64,000 bases of DNA from Bacillus pumilus (GTDB lineage: Bacteria; Bacillota; Bacilli; Bacillales; Bacillaceae). This document shows positions 8,426-18,939 of the stretch, in pieces. A program made the position numbers and the translations under genes. Position 1 is the first letter of the stretch. Each line of letters starts with the position of its first letter. The notes under the pieces are model-generated. The model was not told the DNA's origin, searched no databases, and saw only the letters and a program-made list of their open reading frames with translations. Location of the stretch: positions 1,178,001-1,242,000 of the forward strand of contig NZ_LT906438.1 of NCBI RefSeq assembly GCF_900186955.1, written 5' to 3'.

Positions 8426-10716
8426 TCTGCGAATAATTCTCGGTTTTTCTTTAGAAGGGGATACAAAAAGCGCGAGCGATGAGCGGTTTTTCCTCGTCTA
8501 AATGATGGAACCGATAGATAAAGAGATTGTTCAGCTCTTGTCATAGCCACGTATAATAAACGGCGCTCTTCTTCCAAGGCTTCTTCTTCACCGTTTCTGA
8601 GTTCATCGAGTGAGAAATCATGAGGCAGTGCTCCGTCGACAACGCAAGTGATGTACACCGTTTGGAATTCCAGTCCCTTTGCACGGTGAATCGTCATGAG
8701 CTGAACACCTGGTTCGTCTGTTTTTTCCTTTTCGGCAGACTTCATATGTTCGGCGTGTGCGAGAAAGGCTTCAATCGTTTCAAAGCGTTTGGCGGCGGTT
8801 TTTACATCTCGTACATCATCAGCCCCTTTTTCAAGTACATTCGTATCATTCACTCGTTTTTTTAAGTAATCACCAAGTCCCATCTTTTGTTCAATAAACG
8901 CCACAGCGTCAGACGGCTTTAAATTTCGTAACGTGCGGAACAGAGGAACAATGGATTGCAGCTTTTTCTGTTGAAACGGCTGAATATCTGTTAGTTTTCC
9001 GAGTGCGTCGACCATTGAACAATCTTCCGTGATGGTCAGTGCCTTCATTGTGTTTAAGGTCTGCTGCTTTAAAAAGAAAACCGGAAGCAGCTGTTTCATA
9101 GCAGCCACATCATCAGCATCCTGACTTAAAGAGAGAAAGGCGAGAAGAACCCGAACAATTCGTCTGCTGTAGAAGGCTTTGACACCAGATTCCGTCTCAT
9201 ACGGAATCGCGGATTGATGCAGACGCTCATAAATCGCGCGGCCTCCCGTATTGGTGCGAAAGAGCACGCAGATATCACTAGGCTTTGCGCCGTTTTTGAT
9301 TTTCTCCTGAATGTCTGCCACGATCATGGTCGCTTCCTCTTCCTCGTCATATGGATAAAAGAGCGTAGGTGGGATTGTCTCCGAACGGACGGCTTTTAAC
9401 GTTTTCTCATAACGATGCTGATTTTTCTTAATAATGGCATCCGCACTTGCGACAATTGTATGATGCGACCGGTAATTGGCATGTAAGTGGACAATCTGAG
9501 CCGAAGGGTAGTCCCGTTTGAATTCAAGAATGAAAGCAGGGTTACTGCCCCTAAACGCATAAATGGCTTGATCATCATCACCGACACAAAATAGCTGCTC
9601 AGTTTCTCCAGCTAATAGCTGAATCAATTGATATTGAACTGGATTTATATCCTGAAATTCATCCACCAAAATATACTTGAACCGTTCTTGATATCGTTTC
9701 AGTAGTTCAGGCTGTTCTGTCAGCATGTGCAAGCAGGCAATGGCCATGTCATCAAAGTCAAATTGCTGATTGTCTTGTTTTTGCTGTTCATAAGATTGAT
9801 AGATCGTCCACATGTGTTTTTCTTTTTCATCCTTCAAATCAGGAAGCTCGCCTGGTAAAAAAGCATTTTTCCAAAAGCCGATCGATTGCAGGACTTGATC
9901 GGTAGGGTAGTTTTTTTCATCTAGTCCTTCATTCATGATGGCTTTCCGAATGTACTGTTCCTTCTGCCAATCAAACTTGATCAGGTGCTGGCCGTTCCAT
10001 TTGTTTGCGTCATCGTGAAGCAGCATTTTATAAAAAAGACTGTGGAAAGTGCCTGTCACCACTTGGCTTGCTTGTGATGGGTGAAGCTGATATTGCTTGC
10101 GCAGTCTTTCTTTCATTTCACTGCTGGCTTTTGTGGTGAAAGTCACGAGTAAGATATGGTGAGCAGGAATATGATGATGTGACATGAGATAAGCCGCTCT
10201 TGCTGTCAGGACTCTTGTTTTCCCGCTGCCAGCGCCAGCCAGCACTAGCATCGGACCGTCTTTATGTGTGACAGCTTGAAGCTGTGGTGTACTAAAGGTG
10301 ATATGCGGAAAGAGATCGATGGTATGTGCTTGTTCATTCTCTTCTAAATGTATCGCATCACTAAATTGAATCGACTTTGGTTCCTGCCAGTCATATGATT
10401 CATTCGTTTGCGAGATGATTTGTTTACCTGTTGGAAAACGGAAGCCCCCAAGTTCTTTATAAGAAGCACTTTCCTTTTGTTCTGCGTGTTTTTTCTGATC
10501 TTCTTGTTCTTCTGCTTGTTCACACAGCTCTTGCTGAGACATATGTTTATGAATAAAGGCAGGTTCTTCATGTATATTTAATCTGAAAAAGACTGGTTGT
10601 CCGCAATATGGGCAGAATAAGTGCCCTTTTTTTCCCTCGTCATGGAGGAATTGATAATGTTCTCTCGAATACGTATGTAATGAGATTGTTCGATCATGTC
10701 GTCGTGCGCATTTCAA
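8404..10716 (-). CDS. yjcD: UvrD/PcrA-like ATP-dependent DNA helicase YjcD
   Basis: 770 residues, superfamily 1 helicase. The N-terminal 130 residues carry a putative zinc knuckle (FCPYCGQPVFF) and a basic linker not found in PcrA. The helicase core follows: motif I GAGSGKTRVLTARAA, motif II DEFQDINPVQ, motif III GDDDQAIYAFRG, motif V MTIHRAKGLEFQ and motif VI YVAMTRA. The start is TTG with GGAGG 12 bases upstream. Role probably in DNA repair or recombination, as for its B. subtilis counterpart; the exact substrate is unknown. Confidence 0.93.
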   Translation of the reverse strand: MKCARRHDRTISLHTYSREHYQFLHDEGKKGHLFCPYCGQPVFFRLNIHEEPAFIHKHMSQQELCEQAEEQEDQKKHAEQKESASYKELGGFRFPTGKQIISQTNESYDWQEPKSIQFSDAIHLEENEQAHTIDLFPHITFSTPQLQAVTHKDGPMLVLAGAGSGKTRVLTARAAYLMSHHHIPAHHILLVTFTTKASSEMKERLRKQYQLHPSQASQVVTGTFHSLFYKMLLHDDANKWNGQHLIKFDWQKEQYIRKAIMNEGLDEKNYPTDQVLQSIGFWKNAFLPGELPDLKDEKEKHMWTIYQSYEQQKQDNQQFDFDDMAIACLHMLTEQPELLKRYQERFKYILVDEFQDINPVQYQLIQLLAGETEQLFCVGDDDQAIYAFRGSNPAFILEFKRDYPSAQIVHLHANYRSHHTIVASADAIIKKNQHRYEKTLKAVRSETIPPTLFYPYDEEEEATMIVADIQEKIKNGAKPSDICVLFRTNTGGRAIYERLHQSAIPYETESGVKAFYSRRIVRVLLAFLSLSQDADDVAAMKQLLPVFFLKQQTLNTMKALTITEDCSMVDALGKLTDIQPFQQKKLQSIVPLFRTLRNLKPSDAVAFIEQKMGLGDYLKKRVNDTNVLEKGADDVRDVKTAAKRFETIEAFLAHAEHMKSAEKEKTDEPGVQLMTIHRAKGLEFQTVYITCVVDGALPHDFSLDELRNGEEEALEEERRLLYVAMTRAEQSLYLSVPSFRRGKTAHRSRFLYPLLKKNRELFAEKQQAPL

Positions 10717-10842
10717 AGCTAGTCCTCCAATAGTTAATCAATCTTAAAAAGAAACACATCTAATCATATCAAATGAGACGTGTTTCAAACAGTCATAATT
10801 AGGGAATAGTAGAGTAGAAGAGAAGCAAAGGAGGCGTTCTTG

Positions 10843-11100
10843 ATGGGATATATAGCCCCGATTCAGCCGGATCTGTATTTTCAATATATCAATCGTCCTG
10901 CTCCTCAGGATAAAGAAGACTACGCGAAAGTAACTAAGGTTACTCGCACCTTTCATGACAAGATATACAGAGAGCTGGAGAAAAAAGAGGACTTAGTGAC
11001 AGAAGCGGAAACGAAAGTACAACAAAAAAAGCGGGAACGCTTTGTACGAGATATGTTTATGGAGGAAGGTAAAGGCGTTCATATTAATACGTATATATAA
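10843..11100 (+). CDS. Small conserved Bacillus protein of unknown function
   Basis: 85 residues starting MGYIAPIQPDLYFQYINRP; the C-terminal half is a charged helix (KKEDLVTEAETKVQQKKRERF). No membrane segment. AAAGGAGGCG lies before the ATG (an in-frame TTG one codon upstream is less likely). It is read alone between the divergent yjcD and convergent yjcF and ends at a terminator. I do not recognise a defined family. Confidence 0.75.
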   Translation: MGYIAPIQPDLYFQYINRPAPQDKEDYAKVTKVTRTFHDKIYRELEKKEDLVTEAETKVQQKKRERFVRDMFMEEGKGVHINTYI

Positions 11101-11143
11101 ATGATTGCGCTTTCTTCCATTGACGAACGATGATAAAGAAAGA

Positions 11144-11177
11144 AAAGCCAGGGCATCATGAATGCTCTGGCTTTTTC
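11144..11177. terminator. Bidirectional terminator before yjcF
   Basis: AAAGCCAGGGCAT/ATGCTCTGGCTTT long stem with A and T runs on both sides. Confidence 0.88.
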
Positions 11178-11183
11178 TTTTGG

Positions 11184-11618
11184 TCAAACAGACAGTGTTT
11201 TTGTCATTTTGACATGTGCGATTCCTGCTTCTTCAAACGGTTCAGATACGGCTTTGTAGCCTTTCTTTTCGTAGAAAGGAAGAGCTTGGACTTGTGCGTG
11301 CATAACCGCTTCCTTCGCTCCATTCGCAATGGCTTCTGTTTCCAGCGCTTCTAATAGTTTGTGGCCAAGGCCGAAAGCGCGCGCCTCTTTTAACACACAA
11401 ATTCGTTCTAGCTTTGCCTTTGGCCCTTCAATGATCCGCAATCTAGCGGCTGCCTGAGGCTTCATTTCATCGTTATAAATGACAAAATGAATGGCCTCGT
11501 CTTCTAGTTCATCTATTTCAATCTCTATTGGGACTTCTTGTTCTTTGACGAATACTTCTTTTCGAACGTAATATGCATCTTCTCGTTGTGTTTGTGCTGT
11601 TGCGATGACTGTTTTCAA
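11184..11618 (-). CDS. yjcF: GNAT family N-acetyltransferase YjcF
   Basis: 144 residues of the ElaA/YjcF-type GNAT fold. The acetyl-CoA loop is seen as VLKEARAFGLGHKLLEALE and the C-terminal AQVQALPFYEKKGY is typical. The start is TTG with AGAGGG ten bases before. Six bp behind yjcG, so the two are co-transcribed. The acyl acceptor is unknown. Confidence 0.88.
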   Translation of the reverse strand: MKTVIATAQTQREDAYYVRKEVFVKEQEVPIEIEIDELEDEAIHFVIYNDEMKPQAAARLRIIEGPKAKLERICVLKEARAFGLGHKLLEALETEAIANGAKEAVMHAQVQALPFYEKKGYKAVSEPFEEAGIAHVKMTKTLSV

Positions 11619-11624
11619 GTGTAC

Positions 11625-12140
11625 TTAACCCTCTTCTCCTAAAATAAATGTTTCATAGACGGTCCAAGATCCGTTCTCTAATTGATATAAAAGGTGGAAG
11701 CGATCCACTGTTTCTTCATGGTCAATCTTTCTCAGCTTTAATGTGCCAAGTACGTCTGAATGCTCATCATCTGATAGTTTTTGAGCCACTGTTACATGCG
11801 GAACAAAGGCATATTCAGGTGTACCTTCAAGTGGATCTGCGTACAATCTTTCATTGAGCGCCATGATTTCCTCGTTCGGTTCTACTTTCATATAAATGAC
11901 GTTGTTTACAGGAGCGAATGAACTGAATTTTTTAATACGTAACGTAATAGGAGAAACATTTTTTGCATACTCTCTTAACGTTGAGACGACCTCAGCCGCT
12001 TCTAGATCCGTTAATTCAAAAGGTGTTCTAAGTGTTAAATGAGGCGGTATGAGTGCATAGTTCGGATCATAACGCTTCCGGTAAGAGTTCGCAATATCTT
12101 GCAATTTTTTTGATGGAAATATAACAACTCCGTATTTCAT
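11625..12140 (-). CDS. yjcG: 2H phosphoesterase superfamily protein YjcG
   Basis: 171 residues with the two hallmark motifs HLTLRTPF (about residue 34) and HVTVAQKL (about residue 115) of 2'-5' RNA ligase-like/cyclic phosphodiesterase enzymes. YjcG of B. subtilis is a structural representative of this bacterial branch; its natural substrate is not established. Operon partner of yjcF. The ATG has AGGAGGG at a good distance. Confidence 0.9.
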   Translation of the reverse strand: MKYGVVIFPSKKLQDIANSYRKRYDPNYALIPPHLTLRTPFELTDLEAAEVVSTLREYAKNVSPITLRIKKFSSFAPVNNVIYMKVEPNEEIMALNERLYADPLEGTPEYAFVPHVTVAQKLSDDEHSDVLGTLKLRKIDHEETVDRFHLLYQLENGSWTVYETFILGEEG

Positions 12141-12192
12141 CTTGTTCCCTCCTGATTAAGAAAGTATTTATTATTGTTTATTATAACAAAAT

Positions 12193-12933
12193 TCAGTTGA
12201 TTAACGAATATGGGAGCATTCTTTTTAACGAAGGCGCAATGAGCGGCTGCCAAAACGTCCATTTATGATCCCCTTCGAATGTCTCAAATAAATAATCCGC
12301 ACCTGACTGTTCAAGAAGTGCCTTTAAATCGTCGTTTGGCTGAATAAAATCAAGCACTTGGCCATCTGTCGTTTTCACAGCCGTTTCTTCCAGTCCAATT
12401 TGATGGATAATTGCATAATGAGAAAGGGCTGTCGACTGTTTAACAGCTTCTAAGACTGACTCATCAACGTAAGGTGACTGCAAAATGAGTCCGCCAAATA
12501 AAGAAGGATAATCAATCGCTGTCATAAGAGAAATTGTAGCACCTAGTGAATCACCAATAAACGTGCGACCTGAGCCAATTTGATAGGTTGGATAATGCGT
12601 ATCAATATAAGGGACAAGTTCATTTGCTAAAAAGCGTTTATACGCTTCAAATTTTGTGCCGTCTGGATGATACGTATTCCGTCTTTCCGTGACATTTTCA
12701 TAAGGAACACCAATGATAATGGAGCGTTCCATTTCTTTGTTTTGCATCAATTCTTCTGCCTGTCTGCCTATTTTGCCTAAGCGGAAATAATCATGACCAT
12801 CCTGGGCAATGATGACATGATATGTATAAAGGGGGGAATAATTGACTGGCAAATAGATCAAAAGGGTCACATCCGCCCCAAGTTCTTTTGAATGTAATGT
12901 TTCTTCTTGAATAATGCCTGTTTTCTTCACCAT
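12193..12933 (-). CDS. yjcH: Putative alpha/beta-hydrolase esterase YjcH
   Basis: 246 residues, esterase-D/enterochelin-esterase-like fold. The nucleophile elbow is GDSLGA (about residues 124-129) and a catalytic histidine probably lies in EGDHKWTFW near the C-terminus. No signal peptide, so cytoplasmic. GGAGG eight bases before ATG GTG. 52 bp upstream of yjcG on the same strand, so probably yjcH-yjcG-yjcF. Confidence 0.88.
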   Translation of the reverse strand: MVKKTGIIQEETLHSKELGADVTLLIYLPVNYSPLYTYHVIIAQDGHDYFRLGKIGRQAEELMQNKEMERSIIIGVPYENVTERRNTYHPDGTKFEAYKRFLANELVPYIDTHYPTYQIGSGRTFIGDSLGATISLMTAIDYPSLFGGLILQSPYVDESVLEAVKQSTALSHYAIIHQIGLEETAVKTTDGQVLDFIQPNDDLKALLEQSGADYLFETFEGDHKWTFWQPLIAPSLKRMLPYSLIN

Positions 12934-13096
12934 AATCCATTCCTCCAGCTAACCGATTTCATCACAAAGTGAAACGTTTCCATTCATTGTAACATGAAAA
13001 ATAGCGTTGTTCCTATATGCTAACATGCAATCAATTCAGTTAACACCGAATCTGTTATAAAATACAGAAAATTTCAATTAATTGTTCAGATTCCTC

Positions 13097-13125
13097 TTGA
13101 AAAATGAGATTTAATGCGTTACAGT
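13097..13125 (+). promoter_or_regulatory. Sigma-A promoter of metI-metC
   Basis: TTGAAA, 17-bp spacer, TACAGT; the transcript would start just before the S-box leader. Confidence 0.7.
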
Positions 13126-13155
13126 ATTAGGAATTAGAACAGACAGACAACACAT

Positions 13156-13320
13156 TCTTATCGTGAGAGGTGGAGGGACTGGCCCTTTGAAACCTCAGCA
13201 ACCGGTATGCATCACTTCATGTGATGTACCAAGGTGCTAAATCCAGCAAGCAGCTTTTTTGCTTGGAAGATAAGAGGAAGCGATTAAAACCCCTTCTTCT
13301 TATGAAGAAGGGGTTTTCTG
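13156..13320 (+). promoter_or_regulatory. S-box (SAM-I) riboswitch with terminator
   Basis: The leader contains conserved S-box blocks in order: TTCTTATCGTGAGAGGTGGAG, GGGACTGGCCC, GAAACCTCAGCAACC, AAGGTGCTAA.TCCAGCA and the closing GATAAGAG. A strong intrinsic terminator follows (AACCCCTTCTTC/GAAGAAGGGGTT plus T run, 13286-13318). When S-adenosylmethionine is abundant, this class stops transcription before metI. Confidence 0.95.
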
Positions 13321-13355
13321 TTTTGAAATCAGATTTTTACTTAGGATGGTGTCAA

Positions 13356-14474
13356 ATGACAGAACATGTGGAAACGACATTAGCGCAAATTGGAAACCGC
13401 AGCGAAGAGGCGACTGGTACGGTCAGTCCCCCCGTTTATCTTTCAACAGCCTACAGACATAGAGGCATAGGGGAATCAACCGGATTTGATTACATTCGTA
13501 CGAAAAACCCAACAAGACAGCTTGTAGAGGATGCGATTGCTTCACTCGAAAAAGGGACGGCCGGATTTGCCTTCAGTTCGGGAATGGCTGCGATCCAAAC
13601 GATCATGGCGCTATTTGAAAGCGGTGATGAACTCATCGTCTCATCAGACCTATATGGCGGTACATACCGTTTGTTTGAAAACGAATGGAAAAAGTACGGC
13701 TTACGTTTTCTTTACGATGATTTTTCAGATGAAGACTGTTTACGCTCTAAAATCACGCCAAACACAAAAGCAGTCTTTATTGAAACGCCGACAAATCCAC
13801 TTATGCAGGAAGCGGATATTCAAAAAATAGCGAAGATTGCAAAAGAACATGGCGCTTTGGTCATTGTCGATAACACCTTTTACACACCCGTTTTGCAAAA
13901 GCCGATTACGCTTGGAGCGGACATTGTCATCCATAGTGCAACCAAATATTTAGGTGGACACAATGACGTTCTTGCCGGGCTTGTGGTGACAAAAGGAGAG
14001 AAGCTCTCTGAAGACATGTTCCAGCATCAAAACGCAATTGGCGCCGTTTTATCTCCATTTGACTCATGGCTGTTAATGAGAGGGATGAAAACACTGGCTC
14101 TTAGAATGCGCCAGCACGAGGCAAATGCGAAGGAGCTAGCTGAGTTTCTAAAGAAACAGCCAGAAATTCAAGATGTCCTTTACCCAGGCAAGGGAGGAAT
14201 GCTGTCATTCCGTGTAGCCGAAGAGGACTGGGTCAATCCATTTTTAAAGCAGCTGAAAACGATATGTTTTGCTGAAAGTCTTGGCGGAATCGAAAGCTTC
14301 ATTACGTATCCTGCGACGCAAACGCACATGGATATTCCTGAGGAAATTCGCATTGCAAACGGTGTGTGTAACAAACTGCTCCGTTTCTCCGTTGGTATTG
14401 AGCACGTAGATGACCTGAAGGCAGACCTAAAGCAGGCACTATCACAAGTAAAAGAGGAGGTACATGCCAAATGA
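13356..14474 (+). CDS. metI: Cystathionine gamma-synthase / O-acetylhomoserine thiolyase MetI
   Basis: 372 residues, Cys/Met-metabolism PLP enzyme. It makes cystathionine from O-acetylhomoserine and cysteine in methionine synthesis. The PLP lysine lies in HSATKYLGGHND; other family blocks are FSSGMAAI and ETPTNPLM. The start ATG 13356 (MTEHVETTLAQIGN) has AGGATGG upstream; the open frame further upstream runs through the riboswitch and is not coding. The stop overlaps the metC start in ATGA. Controlled by the S-box leader. Confidence 0.95.
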   Translation: MTEHVETTLAQIGNRSEEATGTVSPPVYLSTAYRHRGIGESTGFDYIRTKNPTRQLVEDAIASLEKGTAGFAFSSGMAAIQTIMALFESGDELIVSSDLYGGTYRLFENEWKKYGLRFLYDDFSDEDCLRSKITPNTKAVFIETPTNPLMQEADIQKIAKIAKEHGALVIVDNTFYTPVLQKPITLGADIVIHSATKYLGGHNDVLAGLVVTKGEKLSEDMFQHQNAIGAVLSPFDSWLLMRGMKTLALRMRQHEANAKELAEFLKKQPEIQDVLYPGKGGMLSFRVAEEDWVNPFLKQLKTICFAESLGGIESFITYPATQTHMDIPEEIRIANGVCNKLLRFSVGIEHVDDLKADLKQALSQVKEEVHAK

Positions 14475-15649
14475 CCACACATGATTGGACATTCGAAACC
14501 CAACTCGTTCATAATGCATTCAAAACAGACCGTTCAACAGGTGCAGTCAGTGTGCCGATTCAGCATGCGTCCACCTTTCATCAAAGCAGCTTTGATGATT
14601 TTGGTCAATATGATTACTCAAGGTCGGGGACTCCTACACGTCAAGCATTAGAGGATACGATTGCGGCGCTAGAAGGAGGAACTCGAGGGCTTGCTTTTGC
14701 ATCAGGCATGGCAGCCATCTCAACCGCTTTTCTTCTATTATCAAAAGGAGATCACGTCCTTGTCACAAGAGATGTGTACGGTGGTACATTTCGGATGATC
14801 ACCCAAGTTCTTTCGCGATTTGGCATTGAGCATACCTTTGTGGACATGACGGATTTGACTGAAATCAAAAGAGGCATTCAATCGAATACAAAAGTCATTT
14901 ACATGGAAACGCCGTCAAACCCGACTCTAGGGATTACGGATATTGGGGGAGTCGTCCAGCTTGCCAAAGAACATGACTGTCTGACATTTTTAGATAATAC
15001 ATTTTTAACACCCGCTCTTCAGCGTCCGCTCGATCTTGGTGTTGACGTTGTCCTGCACAGCGCAACGAAATTTTTGAGCGGTCATAGTGATGTACTGTCA
15101 GGGTTAGCTGTAGTGAAAGACGAGAAACTGGGTGAGGAGCTTTATTCGCTGCAAAACTCCTTCGGTGCGGTCCTTGGCGTGCAGGATTGCTGGCTCGTAT
15201 TAAGAGGGTTAAAAACCCTTCAGGTCAGATTAGAAAAAGCAAGCCAAACGGCATTTGAACTCTCTTCATTCCTCAAAGAGCATCCTGCGGTGAAAAAAGT
15301 ATATTATCCAGGCTTAGATGACCATCCTGGTGCAGACATTCAGCGAAAGCAAGCAAGCGGAGCTGGAGCAGTTCTTTCATTTGAATTAGAAAACGAAGCA
15401 GCGGTCAAAGAATTAGTGGATGCTGTCACATTACCAGTATTCGCCGTCAGCCTAGGCGCCGTCGAATCCATTCTGTCATACCCGGCCAAAATGTCACATG
15501 CCGCTATGCCAAAAGAAGAAAGAGAAAAAAGAGGGATTACGGACGGTTTACTTCGATTAAGTGTAGGAGTAGAAAACGGAGAAGACCTCAAACGCGACTT
15601 CAAACAAGCACTCGATCAACTAAAGCCCGTTCTTGTCAACCAATCATAA
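14471..15649 (+). CDS. metC: Cystathionine beta-lyase MetC
   Basis: 392 residues, PLP enzyme that cleaves cystathionine to homocysteine, pyruvate and ammonia. PLP lysine in HSATKFLSGHSDV; FASGMAAI and ETPSNPTL blocks present. Start overlaps metI by four bases (translational coupling) after AAGAGGAGG. Paralogue of MetI and the second step of the same pathway. Terminator follows. Confidence 0.95.
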   Translation: MTTHDWTFETQLVHNAFKTDRSTGAVSVPIQHASTFHQSSFDDFGQYDYSRSGTPTRQALEDTIAALEGGTRGLAFASGMAAISTAFLLLSKGDHVLVTRDVYGGTFRMITQVLSRFGIEHTFVDMTDLTEIKRGIQSNTKVIYMETPSNPTLGITDIGGVVQLAKEHDCLTFLDNTFLTPALQRPLDLGVDVVLHSATKFLSGHSDVLSGLAVVKDEKLGEELYSLQNSFGAVLGVQDCWLVLRGLKTLQVRLEKASQTAFELSSFLKEHPAVKKVYYPGLDDHPGADIQRKQASGAGAVLSFELENEAAVKELVDAVTLPVFAVSLGAVESILSYPAKMSHAAMPKEEREKRGITDGLLRLSVGVENGEDLKRDFKQALDQLKPVLVNQS

Positions 15650-15656
15650 AGGAGAG

Positions 15657-15685
15657 AAAAAAGCCGGCACAGCCGCCGGCTTTTT
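15657..15685 (+). terminator. Terminator of metI-metC
   Basis: AAGCCGGC...GCCGGCTTTTT. Confidence 0.85.
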
Positions 15686-15706
15686 GACCTTTTTTCAATA
15701 AAACCA

Positions 15707-15735
15707 TTGACGATGTATCATGATAGTTATATAAT
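15707..15735 (+). promoter_or_regulatory. Promoter of tRNA-Val
   Basis: Near-consensus TTGACG, 17-bp spacer, TATAAT, 43 bp before the tRNA. Confidence 0.8.
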
Positions 15736-15778
15736 AGAGACTGTCAGTAACAGAAAGCCCAGAACTGATACATAACTT

Positions 15779-15851
15779 GATTCCGTAGCTCAGCTGGGAG
15801 AGCGCTACCTTGACAGGGTAGAGGTCGCTGGTTCGAGCCCAGTCGGAATCA
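15779..15851 (+). tRNA. tRNA-Val (GAC)
   Basis: 73-nt cloverleaf: acceptor arm GATTCCG/CGGAATC plus A, anticodon stem CTACC/GGTAG around loop TTGACAG (anticodon GAC, valine), and T-arm with GGTTCGAGCCC. CCA is not encoded. A Rho-independent stem (AAACCCTTG/CAAGGGTTT) follows. A single tRNA-Val lies downstream of the metI-metC region in B. subtilis too. The 3' end is duplicated at 18376, so it was used as an attachment site. Confidence 0.96.
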
Positions 15852-16108
15852 TCGTTGAAACCCTTGCCTAGCAAGGGTTTTTTGTTTTTTTTGACAACGA
15901 ATATTCGTTCTGTTTCTTTTGATTGGGGACGAATGAGGGCCGAACTTTATCCACCAGATTGTTTCTCAGTATTTTTAGGATCAGAACGATTTAAGTGTTC
16001 TGCGTTGTTAAATTCTAATTTATATGTAGCATGACCATAAATATCTCATGTTGTTTTAGCACTAGCATATCCCGCTCTTTTCTGAATAGCATTAATGCTC
16101 TCACCAGC
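15846..16108. repeat. Left copy of a direct repeat at tRNA-Val (attL-like)
   Basis: Begins in the tRNA 3' end (GAATCATCGTTGAAACCC), includes a terminator hairpin, the block GATTGGGGACGAA and an integrase tail. About 85-90% identical by eye to 18376-18628 over some 250 bp. Interpreted as an attachment-site duplication carrying old integrase ends. Confidence 0.75.
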
Positions 16109-16127
16109 CTCAAGAAGCAATAAATGG
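15947..16127 (-). pseudogene. Tyrosine integrase C-terminal fragment, copy 1
   Basis: Read on the minus strand it gives ALLLLEAGESINAIQKRAG, then YASAKTT, an in-frame TGA, then DIYGHATYKLEFNNAEHLN. This resembles the end of phage integrases (HATLLLEAGV...Q.RLGHSS...TLDIYSHV). The catalytic HxxR part and everything N-terminal are missing. Dead remnant beside tRNA-Val. Confidence 0.7.
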
Positions 16128-16129
16128 GC

Positions 16130-16330
16130 TTTAAATTACGTCAGATTGAACGAGCATTGAAGAACAGTCTTGATGAACTTGATTATAATATAATCGAGAA
16201 AAAGTATCTCACGTCATGCCTGGTTAAAGATTTAGAGGTATGCCAAGAATTGGGGTTAAAGAAGGATTGATACTATAAATTAAAAAAGCAAGCTACATTT
16301 AATCTTTCCACAGCCCTTGGAATCATTTAG
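16130..16330 (+). pseudogene. ArpU-like phage regulator fragment
   Basis: The frame reads FKLRQIERALKNSLDELDYN, then EKKYLTSCLVKDLEVCQELG, a TGA, then YYKLKKQATFNLSTALGII. The end of ArpU-family late-gene regulators has the same pattern (ERxII..RY....D..VY.ELG.S.S.YYRIK..A..KLA.ALGI). Truncated at the N-terminus and interrupted by one stop. It abuts integrase copy 1 in opposite orientation. Confidence 0.5.
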
Positions 16331-16423
16331 TTACTTGAAGAATAAAGGATCTAAGAAAGTAGGGGTCAATGTAAAATTAACCCCTCTTTTTGTAAGAATT
16401 TAGCGTTCTTTTTATGAGTCTCT

Positions 16424-16768
16424 TTAAGGGTTGATGGTGATGGACTTAGTTACAGGTGATTTATTAGAAATTACAGTTGCTGTGATTTTAACTTCTTTTG
16501 TTGATTTCTTTAATAAATTTAATTCTGATGAAAAACCTCCATCTTTATCAGTAGTAGATATTTGAGGTTCTAAAATACTTTCAGATGAACTTGATAAATT
16601 TACATTAACATGTTGTAAAGGAAGTGTATTGCATGATACTTTTCCTTTAACTTGAAAACACAAATCTTCCTTTTGGATAATTTCTAAAGTGATTTCAGGG
16701 CAGCTTGTTTTAACAATGAAATCTCCTTCTTTATAAACTCTTCTTCCGCATCCGCAGTTCCTAGCCAT
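16424..16768 (-). CDS. Small Cys-rich-headed protein next to collagen-like gene
   Basis: 114 residues, starting MARNCGCGRRVYKEGDF, followed by a beta-rich domain with an Ig/carboxypeptidase-regulatory-like layout (VKGKVSCNTLPLQHVNVNLS...STTDKDGGFSSELNLL). No signal peptide, as in many Bacillus spore-surface proteins. It lies 33 bp downstream of the collagen-like gene on the same strand and is probably co-transcribed, suggesting the two act together on the spore surface. Family not recognised with certainty. Confidence 0.75.
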   Translation of the reverse strand: MARNCGCGRRVYKEGDFIVKTSCPEITLEIIQKEDLCFQVKGKVSCNTLPLQHVNVNLSSSSESILEPQISTTDKDGGFSSELNLLKKSTKEVKITATVISNKSPVTKSITINP

Positions 16769-16801
16769 ATTTACTCACATGCCTTTGCCAACTCTTTAAT
16801 A

Positions 16802-18375
<1,574 letters not shown>

Positions 18376-18628
18376 GAATCATCGTTGAAACCCTTGCGTA
18401 ACAAGGGTTTTTTGTTTTTAGGATAACGAATATTTGTTCTATTTCTTTTGATTGGGGACGAACTTTATCCGCCAGATTGTTCCTCAGTATTTTTAGGATC
18501 AAAACGATTAAAGTGTTCTGCAGTGTTAAATTCTAATTTGTTTGTAACATGACTATAAATATTTGAGGTTGTTTTAGCACTAGCATGTCCCGCTCTTTTT
18601 TGAATAGTATTCATGCTCTCATCACGAG
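18376..18628. repeat. Right copy of the tRNA-Val direct repeat (attR-like)
   Basis: Starts GAATCATCGTTGAAACCC like the tRNA 3' end, with the same hairpin (AAACCCTTG..CAAGGGTTT) and integrase tail as 15846-16108. No second tRNA body precedes it, as expected for the distal end of an integrated element. Confidence 0.75.
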
Positions 18629-18700
18629 TCGATATAAGGAGCGTGACCATTTTTGTATGGTTTAAATCATGGAATAGAATGTTTTTTAATGTTTGTTTTT
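18465..18700 (-). pseudogene. Tyrosine integrase C-terminal fragment, copy 2
   Basis: Minus-strand frame: LFHDLNHTKMVTLLIST, then NTIQKRAGHASAKTTSNIYS and a tail ending TEEQSGG. It contains the region of the catalytic HxLRHTH motif, but the arginine is replaced by asparagine (HDLNHTK) and the N-terminal two thirds are missing. Inactive remnant, better preserved than copy 1. Confidence 0.75.
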
Positions 18701-18713
18701 TAGACCATTGAGC

Positions 18714-18842
18714 TACAATGGACAAAAAATTGTAAATGCGATCAAACGATTTCAGTTGATACATGGGCTAGTTGTAGATAGCATTTACGGGTCGGAAAAT
18801 CGCTTTCGAAAAGCATTAAATAGGAACTTTTATGGTGAATAC
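18714..18842 (+). pseudogene. Phage lysin peptidoglycan-binding domain remnant
   Basis: Frame reads NGQKIVNAIKRFQLIHGLVV, then DSIYGSENRFRKAL. This matches the PG_binding_1 repeat of XlyA-type amidases; the intact xlyA in this window has ANAVARFQLVNGL and SDGVYGPKTKEKL. No catalytic domain is present. Evidence that a lysogenic phage once occupied the tRNA-Val site. Confidence 0.6.
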
Positions 18843-18939
18843 ACATACATATGTACCCCCACCTGTTTGGGATGGGGTATCTGCATCAATACATTCAATA
18901 TTTGTCTGGTGTAATTTAAATAAATAAAGTTCGTTTATC

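Noticed and set aside
13221..13355. N-terminal extension of MetI through the riboswitch
   Set aside because: The DNA is the S-box and its terminator; MetI starts at 13356 with its own ribosome-binding site.
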